This document shows positions 11,229-18,023 of a DNA stretch of 60,792 nucleotides, piece after piece. Made by a program: the position numbers and the translations under genes. Each line of letters opens with the position of its first letter. The stretch's first letter is position 1. This DNA is from Mycobacterium kyorinense (GTDB lineage Bacteria > Actinomycetota > Actinomycetes > Mycobacteriales > Mycobacteriaceae): NCBI RefSeq assembly GCF_002101735.1, contig NZ_LQPE01000072.1, forward strand, positions 1 through 60,792. The letters are read 5' to 3'. The notes below the pieces were generated by a model, which saw nothing but the letters and a program-made list of their open reading frames with translations, made no database searches and was not told where the DNA came from.

Positions 11229-11286
11229 CGTCCCCTCATTGTCGCCCGGCCGGTGTCAATAGTTGCCCATCGGGTATCAACTGATC

Positions 11287-11826
11287 ATGAGCGACACCGC
11301 TGTGCTGGTCGTCGACATGCTGAACGGGTATCAGCATTCCGACGCCGAACTACTGATACCCAATGTCGAAGAAATCATCGATCAGCTGGCCGACCTGGTC
11401 CGCCGGGCACGCGAGCGCGATGACGTCGACCTGGTGTACGTCAACGACAATTACGGCGATTTCACCGCCGAGTTCTCCGACATCGTCCGCTCGGCGCTCG
11501 ACGGCGCGCGGCCGGATCTGGTGCGGCCGATCGTCCCGGCGGAGGGCAGCCGCCAGGTGACCAAGGTGCGCCATAGCGTGTTTTATTCGACGCCGCTGGC
11601 GTATCTGCTGGGCCGGCTGGGCACCAAGCGGCTGGTCCTGACCGGGCAGGTCACCGAGCAGTGCATCCTCTACAGCGCACTGGACGCCTATGTGCGGCAC
11701 TTTCCGGTCGTGGTGCCGCGCGATGCGGTCGCCCACATCGACGCCGAGCTGGGTGCGGCGGCGCTGAAGATGATGGAGGCCAACATGGAAGCCGAGCTGA
11801 CCACCGCTGCGGACTGTCTCGACTGA
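11287..11826 (+). CDS. isochorismatase-family cysteine hydrolase
   Basis: A 179-residue cytoplasmic hydrolase of the isochorismatase/nicotinamidase superfamily. The catalytic triad is Asp in LVVDMLNGYQ, Lys in VTKVRHSVF and Cys in GQVTEQCILYSAL. The metal-binding DxHxxxH of true nicotinamidases is not visible (YVNDNYGDF instead), so the substrate is open. It lies divergent from nadE and about 90 nt before the sirtuin, between two NAD-related genes. ATG 11287 was chosen over an upstream in-frame near-start. Confidence 0.82.
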   Translation: MSDTAVLVVDMLNGYQHSDAELLIPNVEEIIDQLADLVRRARERDDVDLVYVNDNYGDFTAEFSDIVRSALDGARPDLVRPIVPAEGSRQVTKVRHSVFYSTPLAYLLGRLGTKRLVLTGQVTEQCILYSALDAYVRHFPVVVPRDAVAHIDAELGAAALKMMEANMEAELTTAADCLD

Positions 11827-11834
11827 ACCCAGTG

Positions 11835-11896
11835 CGCGAGCGTGCGCAAACCCGCGAATTGTCCCGGCGTGTCGGCCGGCGACACGCACGCTCGCG
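11835..11896. repeat. 62-bp intergenic element, copy 2
   Basis: Perfect 12-bp terminal inverted repeats, CGCGAGCGTGCG (11835-11846) and CGCACGCTCGCG (11885-11896), enclose an inner inverted repeat GCGTGTCG/CGACACGC (11867-11874 / 11880-11887). The element starts 9 nt after the hydrolase stop and ends 22 nt before the sirtuin start. Confidence 0.9.
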
Positions 11897-11918
11897 CCTG
11901 GTGGTTACGCTCGATTGC

Positions 11919-12740
11919 GTGGAATCCCCCGAGCTGGTCGCCGTGCTGGCCGGTCGCCGGGTGGCGGTGCTGACCGGCGCCGGAATCTCCACCGATTCGG
12001 GCATCCCGGACTACCGTGGGCCGGATTCGCCGCCCAGCAATCCGATGACGATCCGCCAGTTCACCTCCGATCCGCTGTTCCGGCAGCGGTATTGGGCCCG
12101 CAATCATCTCGGCTGGCGGCACATGGCCGACACGCTGCCCAACGCCGGGCATCGCGCGCTGGCCGCGCTCGAGGAGGCCGGCGTGGTGGCCGGAGTGATC
12201 ACCCAGAACGTCGACCTGCTGCACACCAAGGCCGGCAGCCGGACGGTGGTGAACCTGCACGGCAGCTACGCGCAGGTGGTGTGCCTGGACTGTGGGCTGA
12301 CGATGTCGCGCGCCGAGCTGGCCGGGCAACTCGAGGCGCTCAACCCGGGCTTCATCGAGCGGGCAGAGGCGGTGGGCGGGCTGGCGGTGGCTCCCGACGC
12401 CGACGCCGTCGTCGCCGACACCTCGTCCTTTCGCTACTCGGACTGCCCGTCCTGCGGGGGCATGCTCAAGCCCGACATCGTCTATTTCGGCGAGAGTGTG
12501 CCCAAAGACCGTGTTGCCCAAGCATATTCATTGGTCGACGGCGCTGATGCGCTGCTGGTGGCGGGGTCGTCGCTGACGGTGTTCTCCGGCTACCGCTTTG
12601 TCCGGCACGCCGCCGCGCGCGGCATGCCGATCGCGATCATCAACCGCGGCCCCACCCGCGGCGACGACCTGGCCACCGTCAAGGTCGACGGCGGCTGCTC
12701 GGAGGTACTGGTGCGATTTCGGCGCGATAACCGTCGCTGA
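11919..12740 (+). CDS. SIRT4-like (class II) sirtuin, NAD-dependent protein deacylase or ADP-ribosyltransferase
   Basis: A 273-residue Sir2 protein. The NAD-binding motif is TGAGISTDSGIPDYRG (19-34). QNVD at 97-100 precedes the catalytic His114 (NLHGSYAQ). The zinc cysteines are C122/C125 and C176/C179, all present, and GSSLTVFSGYRF with INRGPTRGDDLA completes the fold. The segment FRQRYWARNHLGW followed by NAGHRAL resembles class II SIRT4-type sirtuins rather than the CobB type. The start is taken as GTG 11919 (GTG 11901 possible); an open frame extends further upstream, through the 62-bp element and the hydrolase gene, but is not plausible. Convergent with the P450 gene; both stops lie in or beside one hairpin. 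Confidence 0.87.
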   Translation: MESPELVAVLAGRRVAVLTGAGISTDSGIPDYRGPDSPPSNPMTIRQFTSDPLFRQRYWARNHLGWRHMADTLPNAGHRALAALEEAGVVAGVITQNVDLLHTKAGSRTVVNLHGSYAQVVCLDCGLTMSRAELAGQLEALNPGFIERAEAVGGLAVAPDADAVVADTSSFRYSDCPSCGGMLKPDIVYFGESVPKDRVAQAYSLVDGADALLVAGSSLTVFSGYRFVRHAAARGMPIAIINRGPTRGDDLATVKVDGGCSEVLVRFRRDNRR

Positions 12741-12763
12741 GCGCACACAACCGCGCCGAAATC
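12715..12763. terminator. long hairpin shared by the convergent sirtuin and P450 gene ends
   Basis: Perfect 12-bp arms GATTTCGGCGCG (12715-12726) and CGCGCCGAAATC (12752-12763) enclose a 25-nt loop. The left arm is the last codons of the sirtuin, and the right arm touches the P450 stop codon. There is no U-tract. It is probably a bidirectional terminator or RNA 3'-end stabiliser. Confidence 0.6.
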
Positions 12764-14015
12764 ACCAGGTGCACGGCATCGTGCGGATGCCGTGGATGAA
12801 GTTGCCCGCCAGGTATTCCGGATCCCCGGCCTCGATATCGGGCAACTGTCGAAGCAACTCGCCGAAGATGGCACGCAGCTGCGCCCGGGCCACATGTGTC
12901 CCGAGGCAGTAATGCTGTCCGCCGCCGCCGAAACCGACGTGCGGGTTGGGGTCTCGGCTCAAATCGAACCGGTCCGGGTGGTCGAATACCCTGTCGTCCC
13001 GGTTGCCGGACGCATAGAACATCACCACTTTCTCGCCGGCGCGGATGGCCTGGCCGCCCAGTTCGTAATCGGTTGCGGCCGTGCGGCGGAAGGTCATCAC
13101 GGGCGTCGCAAAGCGAATGAACTCCTCGACCGCCGCGCCGATGCGGTTGTCGAAATCCTCGAGCAGCCATGCGCGTTGGTCCGGGAAGTCGGTGAGCGCC
13201 TTGAGGGCGTGGCTGGTGGTCTGGCGGGTGGTGTCGTTGCCCGCCACTGCGAGCAGCACGAAATAGGCTGCCACGTCGGCGTCGGTCAGCCGATCGCCGT
13301 CGACCTCGGCGTTGACCAAGCTGCTGAAAAGGTCGTCGCCAGGGTGGTTTCGGCGCTGCGCGGCCAGCGTGGCGGCAACCTGATGCAGATACATCACGTT
13401 TTCGAACATCACCTGCATCGGGTCGCGGCCGTCGAGGTAGACCGGGTCGTTTGTCGACACCAGGGCGTCGGCGGCGTGGGCCACTCGCTCGCGTTCGGAG
13501 TCCGGAATTCCGACCATGTCCGACAGCGTGCGCAGCGGAAGTTCCTTGGCGCAGTGTTCGACGAAGTCGGCGCCGCTGCCGGCGGACTTCAGCTCTTCGA
13601 CAATGGTCTTGGCGTTGGCTTTGATCGAGTCCTCGATTCGCCTCACCTGCCGTGGCGTGAAGGCGGCAGTGGCCAGTTTGCGCAACATGGTGTGCCTGGG
13701 CGGGTCCATGGCGAGGAACGATTGCGTCGATTCGAGCAATTCTTCGGGATAGTTTTCGAACATCACGCCTTTGCCGGACAGGAACACCTCGTTGGTGCGG
13801 CTCACTGTGACGATGTCGGCGTGTCGGGTGATCGCCCAAAAACCGGAGTCGGCGGGGTCGTTCAGCATGGCGTCTTCGACCGGCGGGTGCCAGCTGACCG
13901 GTCGTTCGGCTCGCAGGACGGCAAACGAGCGCTCCCGCTCGCCGGCGGTCGTTGACCAGAACGCGCGCGAGGACAAGTCGATGGGGTCGTAAGCGCGGGC
14001 GGTGGCGGGCGTCAT
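12762..14015 (-). CDS. cytochrome P450
   Basis: A 417-residue soluble bacterial P450. The I-helix oxygen-activation motif is AGNDTTRQ, the K-helix ExxR lies in EEFIR, and the heme loop is FGGGGQHYCLGTHVARAQ with the proximal cysteine. The C-terminal block (GNFIHGIRTMP) resembles the CYP124/CYP142 group of steroid or lipid hydroxylases, but I cannot assign a subfamily. I chose ATG 14015 over ATG 14039 because the TetR-type operator (14032-14048) covers the latter. The gene is divergent from the TetR regulator, which is its likely repressor. A redox partner gene is not seen nearby. Confidence 0.92.
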   Translation of the reverse strand: MTPATARAYDPIDLSSRAFWSTTAGERERSFAVLRAERPVSWHPPVEDAMLNDPADSGFWAITRHADIVTVSRTNEVFLSGKGVMFENYPEELLESTQSFLAMDPPRHTMLRKLATAAFTPRQVRRIEDSIKANAKTIVEELKSAGSGADFVEHCAKELPLRTLSDMVGIPDSERERVAHAADALVSTNDPVYLDGRDPMQVMFENVMYLHQVAATLAAQRRNHPGDDLFSSLVNAEVDGDRLTDADVAAYFVLLAVAGNDTTRQTTSHALKALTDFPDQRAWLLEDFDNRIGAAVEEFIRFATPVMTFRRTAATDYELGGQAIRAGEKVVMFYASGNRDDRVFDHPDRFDLSRDPNPHVGFGGGGQHYCLGTHVARAQLRAIFGELLRQLPDIEAGDPEYLAGNFIHGIRTMPCTW

Positions 14016-14031
14016 GGACGCGACAATAAGT

Positions 14032-14048
14032 CTAGACATAGTGTCTAG
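14032..14048. promoter_or_regulatory. candidate TetR operator between P450 and tetR
   Basis: CTAGACATAGTGTCTAG is a perfect inverted repeat with 7-bp arms and a 3-bp spacer. It is centred in the 58-bp divergent region between the P450 start (14015) and the TetR start (14074). Its size and position fit an operator controlling both genes. Confidence 0.7.
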
Positions 14049-14073
14049 TCAAGGTGTCAGCTATTCTTTGACC

Positions 14074-14706
14074 ATGCCCTCGGTAACCCGCAAGCCGCAG
14101 GTCAAGCGGCAGGAGCGGCGCGAGCAGATCGAGCGCCGGTTGCTCGAAGCCACGGAGCGGCTGATGCGCGACGGCGCGAGCTTCACCGAACTGTCCGTGG
14201 ACCGGTTGGCCACCGAGGCCGGTATGTCGCGCGCCAGCTTCTACGTGTACTTCGAGGACAAGGGCGATCTGGTGCGCCGACTCGCCGGGCAGGTGTTCGG
14301 TGATCTCGCCGACGCCGCCGAGCGCTGGTGGGGCGTGACGGCGCGGCGCGATCCCGGCGATGTCCGGGCCGCGATCACCGGCATCATCGCCACGTACCGG
14401 CGTCACCAACCGCTACTGGTCGCGTTGAACGAAATGGCCGGCTACGACGCGCTGGTCGGCGCGGCTTACCGCGATCAGCTGGACCGGATTGCCGAGCGGG
14501 TCACCCGAGTGATCGAGGACGGCCAGGGCGACGGCTCCATCCGGCACACGCTGCCGGCGGCCACCACCGCCAAAGCGCTGACCTGGATGGTCGAACGGAC
14601 CTGCCAGCAGGAGCTTCCCGGCGCGCCGACCGACTACGACGCCGAGTTGGCGCAGGCGCTAACCGAAACCATCTGGGGCGCCCTGTATCTGGAGCCGATC
14701 AAGTAG
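14074..14706 (+). CDS. TetR/AcrR-family transcriptional regulator
   Basis: A 210-residue repressor. The N-terminal helix-turn-helix (about residues 43-62) reads LSVDRLATEAGMSRASFYVY, followed by the typical FEDKGDLVRRL. The ligand-binding C-terminal domain is helical and of unknown specificity. ATG 14074 (MPSVTRKPQ) was chosen; an in-frame TTG lies 6 nt upstream. It is divergent from the P450, with the candidate operator between them, so it likely controls the P450 and itself. Confidence 0.9.
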   Translation: MPSVTRKPQVKRQERREQIERRLLEATERLMRDGASFTELSVDRLATEAGMSRASFYVYFEDKGDLVRRLAGQVFGDLADAAERWWGVTARRDPGDVRAAITGIIATYRRHQPLLVALNEMAGYDALVGAAYRDQLDRIAERVTRVIEDGQGDGSIRHTLPAATTAKALTWMVERTCQQELPGAPTDYDAELAQALTETIWGALYLEPIK

Positions 14707-14709
14707 CGC

Positions 14710-15807
14710 CTAGAAGGCGACCAGGTCGTCGGCGTGCACGGCAGGGCGGCGCAGTTCGGCGGGCAGGTCGGACGTCGAGCGTCCCATCATCGTGGCCAGC
14801 TCGGCGGCGTCGTAGGCGACGACGCCGCGGGCCACCGTGGTCGCGTCCGGACCGCGCAGCTCCACGACGTCGCCGCCGTAGAAGTGGCCCGACAGCGCCG
14901 TGATCCCCGCCGGCAGCAGCGAGCGCCGTTGGTGGAGCACCGCGCGCACCGCCCCGTCGTCCAGCGTCAGCGACCCGGCCGATTCCGCGGCGTAGCGCAC
15001 CCAGAACCGCCGCGCCGACATCCGGTCGGGCCGGGCGGCGAACACCGTGCCCACCGAGGCGTCGGCCAGCGCGGTGCCGGCGTCAGCGGCGGCGGCGAGA
15101 AGCACCGGAACGCCCGCGTCGGCGGCGAGCATCGCCGACGACACCTTCGACGCCATTCCACCGGTGCCCAGTTGGCTGCCCTGCCCCGCGACCACACCGT
15201 CCAGGTCGGCCGGACCGGACACCTCCGCGATGAACCGCGCCGGCCCCTTGCGCGGGTCGGCGTCGTAGAGCCCGTCGATGTCGGAGAGCAGCACCAGCGC
15301 GTCGGCCCCGACCAGATGCGCAACCAGCGCCGAGAGCCGGTCGTTGTCGCCGAACCGGATCTCGTTGGTGGCCACGGTGTCGTTCTCGTTGACGATCGCC
15401 ACCGCATGCAGGGCCCGCAGCCGGTCCAGGGTGCGCTGGGCGTTGGTGTGCGACACCCGCATCGAAATGTCGTGTGCGGTCAGCAGCACCTGCCCGACCG
15501 TGCGCTGATAGCGCGCGAACGCGGCGCTCCAGGAGTTCACCAGCGCCACCTGCCCCACGCTGGCCGCCGCCTGTTTGGTCGCCAAATCGGTTGGGCGACG
15601 CGACAATCCGAGCGGCTCGATGCCGGCCGCGATCGCACCGGAGGAGACGATCACGACGTCGGAGCCGGCTTTCATCCGCGCCTCGATGGCCTCGGCCAGC
15701 CCGGCCAGCCGGCCGGCGTCGAACATCCCGGTGGGCGTGGTCAGGGCGGTGGTGCCGACCTTGACGACGACGCGCCGCGCCGTGCGGATGGCGTCGCGCG
15801 CGCTCAT
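14710..15807 (-). CDS. proB: glutamate 5-kinase
   Basis: The first step of proline synthesis: ATP-dependent phosphorylation of glutamate. A 365-residue protein with an amino-acid kinase domain ([50 protein letters not shown]) and a C-terminal PUA domain (about 275-355). ATG 15807 overlaps the obg stop as ATGA, so proB is translated with obg in the rplU-rpmA-obg-proB transcript. It is convergent with tetR, with only 3 nt between stops. Confidence 0.95.
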   Translation of the reverse strand: MSARDAIRTARRVVVKVGTTALTTPTGMFDAGRLAGLAEAIEARMKAGSDVVIVSSGAIAAGIEPLGLSRRPTDLATKQAAASVGQVALVNSWSAAFARYQRTVGQVLLTAHDISMRVSHTNAQRTLDRLRALHAVAIVNENDTVATNEIRFGDNDRLSALVAHLVGADALVLLSDIDGLYDADPRKGPARFIAEVSGPADLDGVVAGQGSQLGTGGMASKVSSAMLAADAGVPVLLAAAADAGTALADASVGTVFAARPDRMSARRFWVRYAAESAGSLTLDDGAVRAVLHQRRSLLPAGITALSGHFYGGDVVELRGPDATTVARGVVAYDAAELATMMGRSTSDLPAELRRPAVHADDLVAF

Positions 15808-17240
15808 GCTTCGTGCTCGCGACGTTGGCGGCGCGCGGCCTTGCGTTCGGCGGCGCCGACGCGCTCGGTGCGCTCCAGGCGCGCGTCGGTGCCGCGGCCC
15901 GACAACGGGACATCCACGCCTGCGGCTGTCTGCGGCTCCCAATCGAATGTCATGTCGCCGATGGTGACTGCGCATCCCGGCTGCGCGCCGAGCCGCAGCA
16001 GCTCGTCCTCGACGCCGAGCCGGGCCAGTCGATCGCCCAGATAGCCGACCGCCTCGTCGTTGTCGAAGTTGGTCTGTGCGATCCAGCGCTCGGGCCGCTC
16101 GCCGCGCACCACGAAGCCGCCGTGCCCGTCGGGCTCCACGGTGAAACCGGTGTCGTCGACGGGGATCGGCCGGATCACCGGCCGCCGCGGCACCAGCACC
16201 GGCTGTGCGGCGTGATAGTCGTCGACCATGTCGGCCAGCGCGAATATCAACGGCTGCAAGCCTTCTCGCGCCACAGTCGACACGCTGAACACCGGCCAGC
16301 CGCGCTCGGCGACGTCGTCACGGACAAACTCGGCCAACTCGCGGGCTTCCGGCACGTCGATCTTGTTGAGCACCACCGCCCGCGGCCGCTCGGCGAGGTC
16401 GCCCAGCGTCGAATCCCCTTGCAGAGTGGGTTTGTACGCGGCCAACTCGGCTTCCAGCGCGTCGATGTCGGAGACCGGGTCGCGGCCGGGATCAGCAGTC
16501 GCACAATCCACTACATGCACCAGCACCGCGCATCGCTCGATGTGGCGCAAGAAGTCCAAGCCCAGGCCGCGGCCCGCCGACGCGCCCGGAATCAGCCCGG
16601 GCACGTCGGCAACGGTGTAGGTGCGCTCCCCCGCCGAAACCACCCCGAGGTTGGGCACCAGCGTGGTGAACGGGTAGTCGGCGATCTTCGGCTTGGCCGC
16701 CGAAATAGCCGACACCAGAGACGATTTCCCGGCCGACGGAAATCCGATCAGCCCGACGTCGGCGACGGTCTTGAGCTCGAGGGTCAGATCGCGGGCTTGC
16801 CCTTTTTCGCCGAGCAGCGCGAAGCCCGGCGCCTTGCGGGCCCGTGACGCCAGCGCCGCGTTGCCCAGCCCGCCGCGGCCGCCGGCAGCGGCCTGGAAGC
16901 GGGTGCCGGCGCCGACCAGATCGGCGAGCAGCCGGCCATGTTCGTCGAGCACGACGGTGCCGTCGGGCACCTTGACTTCCAGGTCTGCGCCGGCGGCGCC
17001 GTCGCGGTTGCCGCCCATCCCCTGCTTGCCGGACGGCGCGACGACGTGCGGATGGAAGTGAAAGTCGAGCAGCGTGTGTACCTGCGGGTCGACGACCAGG
17101 ATGACGCTGCCGCCGCGGCCGCCGTTGCCGCCGTCCGGGCCGCCGAGCGGCTTGAATTTCTCGCGATGGACCGAGGCGCAGCCGTTACCGCCGGAGCCCG
17201 CCCGCGCGTGGATGACAACGCGATCGACAAATCGAGGCAT
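15804..17240 (-). CDS. obg: GTPase Obg/CgtA
   Basis: An essential ribosome-associated GTPase of 478 residues. The glycine-rich Obg fold is N-terminal ([16 protein letters not shown]), followed by the G domain (P-loop [10 protein letters not shown], switch [26 protein letters not shown]) and the C-terminal OCT domain. The start is ATG 17240 with an AGAGGA ribosome site. It lies downstream of rpmA across a 54-nt gap holding a strong hairpin, and overlaps proB by ATGA. Confidence 0.97.
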   Translation of the reverse strand: MPRFVDRVVIHARAGSGGNGCASVHREKFKPLGGPDGGNGGRGGSVILVVDPQVHTLLDFHFHPHVVAPSGKQGMGGNRDGAAGADLEVKVPDGTVVLDEHGRLLADLVGAGTRFQAAAGGRGGLGNAALASRARKAPGFALLGEKGQARDLTLELKTVADVGLIGFPSAGKSSLVSAISAAKPKIADYPFTTLVPNLGVVSAGERTYTVADVPGLIPGASAGRGLGLDFLRHIERCAVLVHVVDCATADPGRDPVSDIDALEAELAAYKPTLQGDSTLGDLAERPRAVVLNKIDVPEARELAEFVRDDVAERGWPVFSVSTVAREGLQPLIFALADMVDDYHAAQPVLVPRRPVIRPIPVDDTGFTVEPDGHGGFVVRGERPERWIAQTNFDNDEAVGYLGDRLARLGVEDELLRLGAQPGCAVTIGDMTFDWEPQTAAGVDVPLSGRGTDARLERTERVGAAERKAARRQRREHEA

Positions 17241-17260
17241 CGGGCATCCTCTTACTGGTC

Positions 17261-17287
17261 GAGCGTGAAGCCGGCAGCTTCACGCTC
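17261..17287 (-). promoter_or_regulatory. hairpin between rpmA and obg
   Basis: GAGCGTGAAGC (17261-17271) and GCTTCACGCTC (17277-17287) form a perfect 11-bp stem with a 5-nt loop. There is no U-tract, and it lies just before the obg ribosome site. It could be an attenuator, an RNA processing or stability element, or a shortened relative of the 62-bp elements, whose ends (GAGCGTG / CACGCTCGCG) it shares. Confidence 0.55.
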
Positions 17288-17294
17288 GCGGCGG

Positions 17295-17555
17295 CTAGTC
17301 GCGGCCCGCTGGGACGATGCTGACGGTCTTGCGGCCCCGCTTGACACCGAACTGCACGGAACCGGCCGCCTTGGCGAACAGCGTGTCGTCGCCGCCGCGG
17401 CCCACGTTGACGCCCGGGTGGAAGTGGGTGCCGCGCTGGCGGACCAGGATCTCGCCGGCCTTGACGAGCTGGCCGCCGAACCGCTTCACGCCGAGCCGCT
17501 GGGCGGCTGAGTCGCGGCCGTTGCGTGAGCTGGAAGCGCCCTTTTTGTGTGCCAT
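17295..17555 (-). CDS. rpmA: 50S ribosomal protein L27
   Basis: An 86-residue L27. The N-terminus [20 protein letters not shown] and the body [27 protein letters not shown] are typical. It binds near the peptidyl-transferase centre and supports tRNA placement. It sits 18 nt after rplU, as in nearly all bacteria. Confidence 0.98.
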   Translation of the reverse strand: MAHKKGASSSRNGRDSAAQRLGVKRFGGQLVKAGEILVRQRGTHFHPGVNVGRGGDDTLFAKAAGSVQFGVKRGRKTVSIVPAGRD

Positions 17556-17573
17556 GTCTTGTCGCCTCCGCTG

Positions 17574-17885
17574 CTACTTGATGCCGGTGACCTTCAGGAC
17601 CGTCAGCTGCTGACGGTGACCCTGACGCTTGTGGTAGCCGGTCTTGTTCTTGAACTTGTGGATACGGATCTTGGGGCCCTTGGTGTGCTCGAGCACCTCG
17701 CCGGTCACGTTCACCTTGGCCAGCGCCGCGGCGTCGGTGGTGACGTTGGCGCCGTCGACCACCAGTGCGACCGGCAGCGACACCTTGGCGCCGGGCTCGG
17801 AGTCGAGCTTCTCGACCTTGACGACGTCTCCGACCGCGACCTTGTACTGCTTGCCGCCGGTCTTGACGATTGCGTAGGTCGCCAT
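17574..17885 (-). CDS. rplU: 50S ribosomal protein L21
   Basis: A 103-residue L21 ([16 protein letters not shown] start, C-terminal signature [14 protein letters not shown]). ATG 17885 is the canonical start; an open extension upstream is not plausible. It heads the rplU-rpmA-obg-proB operon. Its promoter must lie in 17886-18023, between it and the end of rne. Confidence 0.98.
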   Translation of the reverse strand: MATYAIVKTGGKQYKVAVGDVVKVEKLDSEPGAKVSLPVALVVDGANVTTDAAALAKVNVTGEVLEHTKGPKIRIHKFKNKTGYHKRQGHRQQLTVLKVTGIK

Positions 17886-18023
17886 CGCGTCTGCCCTTCT
17901 GCTTCGGGTTCTTCGGGCGCGCGCTACCCGTGGGCTGCGCGCGGTGGGTCTGAGGGTTCGCCTAGCTGAGCCTGGCGACAACTGGTCAAGGATACGTGAC
18001 CAGCGGCTACAGGATCAAACCGG

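Noticed and set aside
11287..11826. Calling the isochorismatase-family protein a nicotinamidase (PncA) because of the NAD context
   Set aside because: The metal-binding Asp/His/His pattern of nicotinamidases is not visible; only the general Asp-Lys-Cys triad is.
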